Below, in pieces: positions 11,373 through 22,500 of a stretch of 64,000 nt of DNA. The translations under genes were made by a program, and so were the position numbers. Origin of the DNA: Rapana venosa (Eukaryota > Mollusca > Gastropoda > Neogastropoda > Muricidae); the NCBI GenBank assembly GCA_028751875.1, contig CM054144.1:15649302-15713301 (forward strand), read 5' to 3'. The notes under the pieces are model-generated. The model was not told the origin of the DNA, did not search any database, and saw nothing but the letters and a program-made list of their open reading frames with translations. Each line of letters opens with the position of its first letter. Within the stretch, counting starts at the first letter, position 1.

Positions 11373-11406
<34 letters not shown>
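11373..11406. repeat. (CA)n microsatellite
   Basis: Uninterrupted CA tract 3' of the LINE fragment. Confidence 0.95.
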
Positions 11407-11408
<2 letters not shown>

Positions 11409-11491
11409 CTCTATATATTGTAACACTTTATCTTTGGTCTAATATCACCTTGAGTGAACAGACGTTAATATAAAGAAAGAACACACACACA

Positions 11492-11790
11492 ATGTGCGAT
11501 CTTGGGAGTGGGTGTGTGTGGGAGAAGACTTTGATATTGGTTTTAACTTATAAATCTAGATCTAGTCCTAGATTTACCTCTCTGAATGTGGAAATACAAA
11601 TCCCCCCCCCCCCTCTCTCTCTCTCTCTCTCACTCACACACACACACACACACTCCCCCCCCCCCCCTCTCTCTCTCTCTCTCTCAGTGTACCATATAGG
11701 CGAGAGAGAAAAAACCTTTGATATTGGCTTTTACAGCTAGTTTCATCTAGATCTATCTCCCCACTCCAGAAATAAAAATATGACTGAAAC

Positions 11791-11827
<37 letters not shown>

Positions 11828-11876
11828 CTCTCTCTCTCTCTCTCTCTCTCTCCTCCACCCACTTCTCTCTCACTCT
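11492..11876. repeat. Two copies of a CT-tailed unit
   Basis: Copy one (11492-11690): GTGCGATCTTGGGAG, TTTGATATTGGTTTTAAC, GAATGTGGAAATACAAATC, then a C run, (CT)n and (CA)n. Copy two (11691-11876): CTTTGATATTGGCTTTTAC, CATCTAGATCTATCTCC, CAGAAATAAAAATATGAC, then (CT)n. Further copies: 9880-9985 and one split by the LTR element (4892-4984 plus 9433-9483). Confidence 0.75.
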
Positions 11877-12044
11877 CCTGTGTCACAAGTGCTTACTACA
11901 GATTAACTGCAACACTTGGATATTTAAATCCTTTTTGCCTAGTATCTATCAGCCTGTTTGTTTTGTTTCTCTTCCTTGAAAAAAATAGAAAGTAAGAGTA
12001 TTGAAGGTACTGTAAGCAAATACTACTTGTCCCCTTTTTAATGA

Positions 12045-12072
12045 AGGGGGGGGGGGGGGGGGGGGGGGGGGG
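12045..12072. repeat. Poly-G run, about 28 nt
   Basis: Homopolymer close to the right end of the hAT-like element. The length may be unreliable in assembly. Confidence 0.9.
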
Positions 12073-12182
12073 TGTCCCCTTTTTTTTTCATTTTAGGAGG
12101 CCCCTTATTTTGAAATCCTAGAATCAACACCGATATGAAATAATAACACACACAAAATAATAATAAACACACACACTCAAGG

Positions 12183-12520
12183 GGGATGGGATAGCTTAGT
12201 GCTTAGAAGATTGCGCTTGCAATCAGACAACGAGGATTGGATTCCGTTCAAGGGGATATTTTCCCCTGGAGCTAACATCAGTGCTGACTCCACTCTCCCC
12301 AAAAGTCCTTCCAATGAGACTTTAAACCGAGGCCCCGTGTGCGAACGCACGCAGAACATCTTGCGCACACGTTAACTTCTGTTCCGCTTTTCGTAAGAGT
12401 AGGCCATTGTGTGCCGTGGGAACAGATGACAGAATTTACAAAACCGCATACACTCGGGGACTGGATGTAAAAAAAAAGCACATAAGCGCTTAATCCATTA
12501 TCTTCGATATAAAAGAATAT
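12183..12520 (+). repeat. SINE-A, full-length copy
   Basis: tRNA-like head (GGATAGCTTAGTGCTTAGAA resembles an A box; GAGGATTGGATTCC a degenerate B box). It continues through GAGCTAACATCAGTGCTGAC, the central domain AATGAGACTTTAAACCGAGG, and GGGAACAGATGACAGAATT, to the tail GCGCTTAATCCATTATCTTC and ATAAAAGAATA. About 340 bp. Confidence 0.88.
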
Positions 12521-12590
12521 ACATAGGTGAGACTTACTAACTCGTAGAGAACCTCCGGTAAGGCATCCCCACCCCGAAGAAAAGAAAAAT

Positions 12591-12936
12591 GCTTTGCCCA
12601 GGCCAAAAGCTGTGTCAGTTATTATTGATATCAGCTAATTGCCAAGGCCTACATTAAAACGTTGTTATGTTGTAAAATGCTGTGTTGAGATTGCCTTCAG
12701 CCATGACAAGCTCTTAACATAACAACCCGCACTCTCCTTTGTTAAAGGAGAAAAAAATCCTCTGAAGTCGGAGTATGGCTGCCTAAATGGCCAGGTGCTT
12801 GATAAAGAGTCATACACGCAAACTTCTCATCCAGTATGTACTTCCTATCTCACAGAGATTCCCAGGTGGGATGAGTGAGTCAGAGTGCATGTTCTGGGTG
12901 ACCCCCAGGGTGTAAAGCTGGGGAACGCACAACAAC
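12591..12936 (+). repeat. SINE-C copy with 14-bp target duplication
   Basis: 346 bp from GCTTTGCCCAGGCC to a (CAA)n tail. AAGAAAAGAAAAAT is found exactly at both sides (12577-12590 and 12937-12950). Other copies: 13370-14270 (-, interrupted), 29745-30003 (+), 39560-39752 (+) and 63272-63613 (-). No clear tRNA head was identified, so SINE status rests on size, tail and duplication. Confidence 0.85.
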
Positions 12937-13455
12937 AAGAAAAGAAAAATCCAAAATCAAACTGCAGTGACAGGGCAGGTGATGTTGTCTACCCTCTCCT
13001 AGCATGGCACCCAACAGAGGGGAATTCGGACATAAAACCAATGCCAAACAGGGTTGTAGCAGATCCCAGGTGCCGAGCGGCAGCACAATACATCTACATC
13101 ACAAGAATATGATTCTAGCTACTGTGCTTTACTTGCGGAGCCCCTCTGGGCTAGAACGCTGGGTCCTGTGCCTCAGAAGGGCCCAGGCAATCAGTGGTCA
13201 CCGTACTCCATTGTGTGAAGGCACGCTGTAGAGGAGGAGGGAACATGCTGCTGGATACAAAACCCCTGACCCTGAGAGGTAAAAAGAAAGTCAACAGAAT
13301 GGCCTGGATGAATTCTGTTTGAAACTTGCTCATGACAAAGAAGAACAGGACAGGAAGAGCAGTGTTGTTGGGCGTTCCCCAGTTTGACACCCAGGTGGTC
13401 ACCCAAAATATGCAATCTGTTTCACTCATCACACCTGGGAATCACCGTGAGACCT

Positions 13456-13765
13456 TAAGTACACACAGGGTGAGAAGTTTCCATGACTGATTGTTTACCC
13501 TAAGTACACACAGTGTGAGAAGTTTCCATGACTGATTGTTTACCCTAAGTACACACAGTGTGAGAAGTTTCCATGACTGATTGTTTACCCTAAGTACACA
13601 CAGTGTGAGAAGTTTCCATGACTGATTGTTTACCCTAAGTACACACAGGGTGAGAAGTTTCCATGACTGATTGTTTACCCTAAGTACACACAGTGTGAGA
13701 AGTTTCCATGACTGATTGTTTACTCTAAGTTCACACAGTGTGAGAAGTTTCCATGACTGATTGTT
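13456..13765. repeat. 45-bp minisatellite, about 6.9 copies
   Basis: Units start at 13456, 13501, 13546, 13591, 13636, 13681 and 13726, each beginning TAAGTACACACAG and containing GAGAAGTTTCCATGACTGAT. Units differ at single bases (GGG versus GTG). The same sequence is present once in the SINE-C copy at 63375-63410, so the array was amplified from SINE sequence. Confidence 0.95.
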
Positions 13766-13910
13766 TTCAAATACTTAGCTATATGTACAGCCATACTCCA
13801 ACTTCGTAAGATTTGCTCCCTGTAATGCAGAGTGCATGTTGTTATGATTAGAGCTTTTCTCAGTGAAGACAAACTTAATATAGCATTTCAAAGCACATTA
13901 ACATTTTAGT

Positions 13911-14192
13911 AGGAGGCACCGTGGTCGAGTGGTTTAGGCGGTCAACTCGTGATCCAGAGGTCGCGGGTTCGATCCCCGCTCGGCTCTGTGTTGTGTCCTT
14001 GGGAAAGACACTTTACTCCTATTTTCCTCACTCCACCCAGGTGTACAAGTGGGTACCAGCTCTGCTGGGGAAGTATCTGGCGACAGACTAGCGTCCTGTC
14101 ACAGGGGTGGTGAAAAACCATCAGTTCGCTTAACACTACAGAAACCGGGATAAGCTTCGGCTCTATGGGCCTTCTGGCTCGAAAGAACATAC
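13911..14192 (+). repeat. SINE-B, tRNA-derived, with 13-bp target duplication
   Basis: Head GTGGTCGAGTGGTTTAGGCG (A box) and CGGGTTCGATCCCCG (B box), like a Ser/Leu-type tRNA, then about 210 bp of unrelated body. TTAACATTTTAGT flanks it exactly (13898-13910 and 14193-14205). A near-identical inverted copy is at 54082-54372. Confidence 0.93.
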
Positions 14193-14736
14193 TTAACATT
14201 TTAGTGTATACATTACAACTCTGCTTTCATCAATAAACCGACAAAGGTTTTAGCTGGCCCAAACAAAAAATAAAAAGTAATATGGACAACATAGAAGCAA
14301 GCTGGACAACAGTTACAGATGCCAGAACCACAAAACCATCTGGTTGCAGCACATCAGACTACAGCCATCAGCCACCAGGGACTAACATGGAAAATCCCGT
14401 AAAGGAAAGCCACTGCCACCATATGAAACAGACAAAACAGTCTGAGAGTAGCCTATATTCTGAATATGTAAAATTAATTTTTGGAAGAATATGTGGAGGC
14501 GAACTTTCTTTTAATCATTCGGGTTTTTTTTTCTTTCCTAGGCTAGAGCTCACCAATGGTGAGATTTTTGTGTATGCCACCCTATCATACTTCTTTTTTT
14601 TTTTTTTTTTAGTCATTTGCTGTTAATGGACATTATGCATCAACATGATGATGAACAAGTTAACAAACATAGGTTTATTTAAGTTGGTTAACAAGCAGGG
14701 GAATGGCATGATAAACAGAGCAAAATGATTTTTCTC

Positions 14737-14995
14737 CCCCCCCCCCCCCCCCCCCCCCCCACAAAAAAAGGAAGCTAACAGCATAAGTGCCGACTCTGCC
14801 CCCCCCCCCCCCCCCCAAAAAAAAAAAAAAAGTCCTTGGATGAGACTATAAACCGAAGTCCCACGTGCGCTTTTTGGATTGTATGCCGATGGGAACGATG
14901 ACAAAATTTACAAAACCGCATACACATGGGAACTAAATGAGAAAAAAAAAGCGCATGAGTGGTTATTTAATTATCCTCAAAATTAAAAGAATACA
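14737..14995 (+). repeat. SINE-A copy with poly-C interruptions
   Basis: Two C runs (14737-14760 and 14799-14816) flank CTAACAGCATAAGTGCCGAC, which is SINE-A sequence. GATGAGACTATAAACCGAAG and the tail region follow to about 14995. The head is lost. Confidence 0.75.
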
Positions 14996-15341
14996 ATGAC
15001 ATTTTCAACAACCAAAAAACCCAGATAAAGGCCGAACAGAGTTTAACATGTGCATATTTGTTGTTCTTGTGATTATATTTATGTTCCAGTCTGTGTGCAA
15101 GAAACCAGTTGGCTCAAGTATGAAGAAAAAAATGCACTTCCACTGATCCCTTTTTATACATATTGTTCATATGTATAATGAAGTAGCATAATAATCACCA
15201 ACTTTTAAGTCATATGCTTACCAACATTATCCACATTTCTTTCTGTCATCATCAGAGAAACTGAACATTTTTCATAATTAGATATTTCTAATGATGTAAA
15301 GACTTTATGTACCTAAGCTTTTTTTCCCTGTAGGCAAGAAA

Positions 15342-15480
15342 AAAAGATCTGAATATTGCTACCCCTCCCTCATGTGGTATTGCAACAGCAGGAAACTGAA
15401 AACATATTTTTTCGGCGTTGTGTGAAGTGACTGAAGGGTGGACTGCTGTTTTCTTCAGTGCAAACATAGGATGTGTCATG
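15342..15480. repeat. Direct repeat H, copy 1
   Basis: About 135 bp (GCTACCCCTCCCTCATGTGG through AAACATAGGATGTGTCATG) repeated with few differences at 17195-17335. Origin unknown. Confidence 0.85.
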
Positions 15481-15774
15481 AATCACATATTCATGTAAGA
15501 ACCACAGTCGTCAGCAAGCTGACAGCAGCCAAGTTGGTGATGTGGCCTTGTGTGCCCCCGTTGGTGGTCAACAATGAATCAGTTGTTTTGTATGATCAGT
15601 TAGGCTAGTCAACTGGCTGGGACAAGATGCAGTAAAGAGGATGTTAAGAGTATGCCTGGTTTTCTGACTTCAATCTCAGGGGAACAATGCATTATGTGCA
15701 TATGTGTATACCTGTGTGTCGGCTGGGTTTTTTTCATTTTTGGAGTACACCATAATTTTCAGTGACATACACGC

Positions 15775-15808
15775 GTGCGCGCGCGCGCACACACACACAC
15801 ACACACAC
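15775..15808. repeat. (CG)n(CA)n tract
   Basis: Alternating purine-pyrimidine tract with a CG-rich part, a potential Z-DNA former. Confidence 0.9.
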
Positions 15809-16140
15809 TAAACAATGGTGTACAGTCTATTAATGTGAAAGTCAAAGGCAGTGTGTTAATAGGGAAGAGGCAAGGAGGATGTTCTGGTTTTCGCTTTCTC
15901 TTCCTTCCTTTCTTTCTTTTGTGTTGTTTTGTGTTGGTCATCTCTTCAATGAAGGTAGCGAGACGCTGCAGGTTTTTAAAGTCGCTGTAGAACTGCTTGG
16001 TCACTGAGGCCTGGCCCTTGTTCAGAGTAACATAGGATTGTGTTCTGTTTGTTCTGTTGTCTGGCTACCAGAGAGCATAGATCATTCAGCTTGTTGGTGT
16101 TTTACCAGCTTATCTACGGTGATGCTTCTCGTGTTTCTGT

Positions 16141-16475
16141 TAATAATAATAATAATAATAATAATAATGTATGGAATTTATATAGCGCTGAATCTTGTAA
16201 AGCAACAAATCAAAGCCCTCAGATTTTATTTCATACCACTTTAAGTCACGGCAGATTTCTCTCCGTGAAATTCGGGCTGCTCTCCCCAGGGAGAGCGGGA
16301 GAACGCGTCGCCACTTAGCGCTGCGCCACCCTTTCACCCTTTTTTTTTTTTTTTTTTTCTGCAGCTGTATTTGTTTCCCTATCAGAGTGGCTTTTTTCTA
16401 AGAATTTTGCCAGGGACAACTCTCTTGTTGCCGTGGGTTTTTTTACGTGCGCTAAATAATTACGTGTAACACACG

Positions 16476-16506
<31 letters not shown>

Positions 16507-16645
16507 TAGCGCCCAGACCACCACTCATGGTCTAATGGATGGGGGAAAAATTTCCGGTCCAAACGGGGTACGAACCGCCGCACACTTCAGACCCGGACTT
16601 TTCGCTTTCTAGACAGGCGCGTTACCTCTAGACCACCGATCCACC
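16141..16645 (-). repeat. SINE-F with LINE-derived 3' tail
   Basis: On the - strand: tRNA-like head with GTGGTCTAGAGGTAACGCG (A box) and GGTTCGTACCC (B box), then AGTCTTTCGGATGAGACGAT and AAACCGAGGTCCCGTGTG (central domain), the GTTGTCCCTGGCAAAATTCT segment, and GAATTTCACGGAGAG. It ends in GATTTGTTGCTTTACAAGAT, GCGCTATATAAATTCCAT and (ATT)n. That last part equals the 3' end of the LINE at 44371-45330. Confidence 0.85.
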
Positions 16646-16796
16646 ACAGAACTCCAGGTAAAAACTTTATTTAAAAGAAAAATGCACAACTATTATCAAA
16701 AGGACAGGGAAAACGTTTAACAACTTTTGTTACAGGTTGATTCAAATAAGATCTTATGTAAAAAGTCCGTGGATTAAAGTGCAAAATAGTGGTCTT

Positions 16797-17185
16797 TATT
16801 TATTTATTTATACCACTGTAAGTTACGAGATTGCTCTGCGTGAAATTCGGGCTGCTCTCTGAAGAGCGCGTCGCCACAAGAGCAGCGCCACCTTTTTTGT
16901 TGTTGTCTGCAACTGTATTTATTTCCCTACTGGAGTGGCTTTTTTCTAAGAATTTTGCCAGGGACAACTCTCTTGTTGCCGTGTGTTCTTTTACATGCAC
17001 TGAATAATGATGTGTAACACACGGGACCTCAGTTTATCGTCTCATCCAAAAGACTAGCGCCCAGACCACCACTCATGGTCTAATGGATGGGGGTAAAGTT
17101 TCGGGCCCAAATGGGATTCGAACCACAGCACACTTCCGACCCGGACTTTCTAGACAGGCGCGTTACCTCTAGACCACGGATCTGG
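16797..17185 (-). repeat. SINE-F, second copy
   Basis: Parallels 16226-16645 closely, including the head with GTGGTCTAGAGGTAACGCG and the central domain. It ends in (TAAA)n without the LINE-type tail. Confidence 0.85.
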
Positions 17186-17194
17186 TATTGTATC

Positions 17195-17335
17195 TGAATC
17201 TTGCTACCCCTCCCTCATGTGGTGCTGCAACAGCAGGAAACTGAAAACATGATATTTTTTCCGTGTCGTGTGAAGTGACTGAAGGGTGGACTGCTGTTTT
17301 CTTCAGTGCAAACATAGGATGTGTCATGTGTTTCT
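17195..17335. repeat. Direct repeat H, copy 2
   Basis: Same sequence and orientation as 15342-15480, with a few substitutions and short indels. Confidence 0.85.
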
Positions 17336-17754
17336 GGTATTCTATTAGAAATAGCTAAAAAAAACCCAAAAAAACCCCCACACACCCAAACAAACCAAAA
17401 AACCAAACAAACAAAAAAACCCATCTCCCAACAAACAAACCAACCAAAAAATCGGGTAATGTGCCATGGGTGAGAAAAGAAATTCTAGTGTTTGGCCTCA
17501 AGACATATTTATTTTAAACCTAAGATTTATCCCCTCCTGTTTCATATCAGAACTATCCCACCTTCACTAACCCATGTCCTATCACCCTGCTAAAGTATAC
17601 GACCTGTGTGAGTGAGTGTGTGTGTGTTTTTGAAAAAAACATTTGACTATTGAAATTTTATTTCATAGATTTTGTCTTCAGTGCACACCATGTTTGTAAT
17701 ATCTGTTTGTTTAAACTATCGATTATTTATCATTGATTGCATGACTGTGTAAGA

Positions 17755-17842
17755 TTAGGTTGAATGCATGCCCTTGGATTTGTCTTTGCAAGATATGGTG
17801 CTATATGACTTCCATTTATTATTATTATTATTATTATTATTA
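17755..17842 (+). repeat. Isolated LINE 3' tail with (ATT)n
   Basis: TTGGATTTGTCTTTGCAAGA followed by GGTGCTATATGACTTCCATT and (ATT)n, the same 3' tail as at 45258-45330 and 59932-59999. Confidence 0.7.
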
Positions 17843-17935
17843 AATGAGAAATGTAAGCGCCTTCAAAACGTTGCAGAAATAAGTAACTTACCTGCTGATT
17901 GGTAAAATTTTTCTTAGTTTAAAAAAGAAGTGTTA

Positions 17936-19267
<1,332 letters not shown>

Positions 19268-19594
19268 ATGGATGAACAAGCACTTAGTGAATTACTAGAG
19301 TGTTCAGTTTGTTTAGAACGTTTAGACCACACAAGTAAAGTGTTACCATGTCAACACACATTCTGCAGAAGGTGTCTGGAAGAAATAGTAAGCACTCAGC
19401 TGGAACTGAGATGTCCGGAATGCCGAACTTTGGTGACAGTGCGAGTAGAAGACTTGCCTCCAAACATTCTTCTTGTGCGTCTTCTGGAAGGACTGAAAAC
19501 GCAGGGCCTCAGTCCCAAACCGTCATCATATCACAGAAAAAGAGACACATCAGCTGATAGTAGACAACAGCAGTCTTCCAGAGCTGGTTTGGAT
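19268..19594 (+). CDS. SH3RF1: POSH exon 1 (RING finger)
   Basis: Residues 1-109. Zinc ligands C12, C15, C28, H30, C33, C36, C49 and C52 match the C3HC4 pattern. The exon ends in phase 0 at GGAT|GTAAGT. The ATG has G at +4 and an in-frame stop 48 bases upstream. Confidence 0.96.
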
Positions 19595-22500
19595 GTAAGT
19601 TTTATGAATTATTGAAAAATTATTTAATTAAATGTTTTGAATGTGATTCATCCTGATTCATGTTTCATCACACACTGACACAGTGACAGTGACACAACTT
19701 AGCTGATTTGGATTTTTATGCCCTGTCAGTTTCTATTCTTTTTCTATCATGTTTAGGTTTTTGTTTTTTTCTGTGTTGGTGACTTGGTCTGGCCCTTGAC
19801 TAGCTCAATATCTTCTTGATCAAAGTCAATAATCATATAGTATATATTTCTTTCAGTATTTCATTTTTGTCGATGAGGTTCTTGAAGGTATACTTTGGGG
19901 GTCCTTGCTTGATACTTTTATGATAGTTGATATTATTTGTTAGTCTGTTCTAATGATTGGTTACTCTTTTGCTAAATGTAAACTTCCTTGGCCTTGTTCT
20001 AAAGTATTGCTTATTTAGATTATGATGTTGTCGGTGCTGTTTCTTGTTGTGTCTTCCTTTGACTTGAGTGTAGAATCAGAAATGCTTCCAAATTAATTTG
20101 TAGAAGAAACCTGTGTGCTTTTCAAACATGTATTTTAGCCTGTTTCAGTTTTTGAATAGTGTCACCTGCATGGAGTTTTTGTCTTAAGATGCCTCAGTGC
20201 CTGGGAGAAGTAAAACAAGGGCTCATAAATTTACATCAGTACTTGAGTTAGAATCATCACCATATCAGAAAAGTAGCTTTGCACTTGCAGCCATTTAAAA
20301 GGTGTCAGTAATGTTTATTTTTGTTTTGATGTGAACAGTATATTATCATTATTATGATATTTTTAGGATTTCTAGCATCAAAGCTATAAAAGCCTATATA
20401 TGTGTGTATATACATGTATATTTTATATATAAATATATATATAATATTATATATATTATACTATACTATATATATGTATACATATATATATATATATAGT
20501 ATATATTATGTACAAGAGCTTTGTTTTCTTTTTGATGCTGTTGCTCCAAATGTCTGATCTCTCTTTTTTATTTGCTTTTCTATTTGTTTATTTTATTTCA
20601 GGGACCACAACCTTGTGCAAGAGCTTTGTACTCCTATGATGCAAGTGAGAAAGAGTAAGTGTTCAAGTTTACATGCTTTGAGTTTGATGGTGTGTGAGAT
20701 TTTGTATGGAATGTAAAGTAAAGAATCAGTTAAAGATATTATATGAATTCGACAAGGTATTTGATTATTGATCTAAGTTACTTGTGGAATGTAGACTATG
20801 TAGAGAATGGTCAAGCAGAAAAAGAGTATCTTTTCTTTTGTACATTTTACTTGTTAAAACACCTGAGAATGTGTATGTTACAATGCGAAGCCTATAAAAA
20901 ATTGGTTTTTAAAGTTAATAAGAACCAGATCTGTGTGGTTTTGTTTTGACTATTTGAGTTACAACTTCTTATCTGTGGAGGTTCTTTATAATACACATTG
21001 TGACTATGAGTCAAATAATGAAATATGCTTGTAAGCCTTTCTGGCCTTGCTCTGTATTCACAATTATTCGCTTATTTCTAATTCTAGGGAGGGGGAAAGA
21101 AATTGGACCATGTGGAGTTAATCATCTATTTATCACCATGTTTATTAAACAATGGATTCATGTCCTACTCCTAGTTGTCTTGAGTGGACATCTCACTTCT
21201 AACTTCTAAGACTTCTCATATATATATAATGTGTTGTGGTGAGATGGGTATTTTATAGGAGCAACAGTACTAGCTTGTCACAGAATGAGAAGGCAGCTCA
21301 TATGTACACACACACACACACACACCAAACATGAAGAAGAGAAGACCCCCTCTGACCTATTATTAGTATTAACCTACAAGTACAAACAAACAAGACAGCC
21401 AGGAAGAAGAAGAAAATAACTTAATAAGCTGTGTCATTGTGACCTCTGGTAATAGTACTAATGTTTACTTTGTCATATAATAATATATAATTTGCTTCAC
21501 CCTTTCCCAGGAAGTAACAAATACGTAATTCAGTGATTGATTTTAATGGGTTGCTATTGTGTATCTCTGTCAAATGATTAAGCCAGTTTTAGTGATATGA
21601 TATGATTGCTAAAAGTTAAGTAATTGGGAAAAATATCAACAGGTTTTATGCTCAAAAGAAGTTGTTTCATCATACTTGAGCTGCTTACTATAGCTGCAAA
21701 TGAAATAGTTGCACTGCGAAAGGTTATGTAAGGCAAGTTCAGGTCATGTCAAGCTGTACAGAACAAAGGTCCCTGTTTCTGAAGTACTTTAGGACTGCAT
21801 TTTGTAAATTGAATTGTCCATATACTTACATTGTGGTCCACCTGTATGCAATGCCTTATTCTTTATCTTAACATTATTTTTAATAAAATCAATTTTAGAT
21901 AGATGCTGAATCAATCTTCGCCTATAATGCAGTGATTTATGAAGTAGAGAGATGGTTGAAAACAGAACTCCAGCCTCTATTACTGATCACAATCATATGC
22001 TATATTACACTTGTGAGACTTTCAAGCTAGAGTTAGCTTCACTCCAGTTGAGTGTACTAAGGGGAAGGGGGTATACACATCTGAATAATTTTTAGGTTTT
22101 GTTGGTAAGGTTACAATTTTTTTTAATGTAATTTGGATTGACCAGGTAATAGACTGCAAGATATGATTTTCTTTTATAATATTAATATATACATATTATA
22201 TTTTAAACTGAAGAATAATTTCTGCAAAGTCTGGTCATTCTCTGCACAGCTCTGTTTAAAATTCCAACCAATTTGAATGAATGAATAAAATTAGCAGTTC
22301 TAATCTTCGACAGATTAGTAGTCCTTTACCACTTTGGTTTTGATAAATGTGGAGCTGGGCTGCTTTGTTGTCACAATTTAGAAGAGAAAGATACAACTCC
22401 GAACCCATTAAAAAAATTTAATGTTATAATTCTGACAGGACCTTTTATTTATTTTATTTTTTATTTAAATTCTTTTATATCGAGGATAATGGAATATGCA

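Larger units (their letters stand above)
4151..12132. mobile_element. hAT-like DNA element, invaded by retroelements
   Basis: The left end reads CAGTGTTGATTCTAG. The right end, reverse-complemented, reads CGGTGTTGATTCTAG, one mismatch in 15. The 6 bp just outside both ends are ATATGA (4145-4150 and 12133-12138), a perfect target-site duplication. A CAGTG-type terminus is typical of hAT elements, but their usual duplication is 8 bp, so the superfamily is provisional. Inside lie an LTR retrotransposon (4985-9432), a LINE fragment (10013-11228) and several copies of a CT-tailed unit. No transposase is recognised in the remaining ~2.3 kb, so the host element looks non-autonomous or eroded. Alternatively the termini are a chance 15-bp match, which is unlikely given the flanking duplication. 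Confidence 0.65.
13370..14270 (-). repeat. SINE-C copy, expanded and interrupted
   Basis: Inverted SINE-C beginning at TTGTTGTTGGGCGTTCCCC. It is interrupted by a 45-bp minisatellite (13456-13765) and by a complete SINE-B (13911-14192). SINE-C sequence resumes to GTTTTAGCTGGCCC near 14265. Three layers of events are visible. Confidence 0.8.

Noticed and set aside
13456..13765. CRISPR-like regular repeat array
   Set aside because: The 45-bp units are directly adjacent without spacers, in an animal genome, and derive from a SINE. It is a minisatellite.
13912..13985. tRNA-Ser/Leu-like sequence with A and B boxes
   Set aside because: It is the head of SINE-B: about 210 bp of SINE body follows, the unit has a target duplication, and the same sequence recurs at 54082-54372. 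Not a functional tRNA gene. The same holds for heads in SINE-A, D, F and G.
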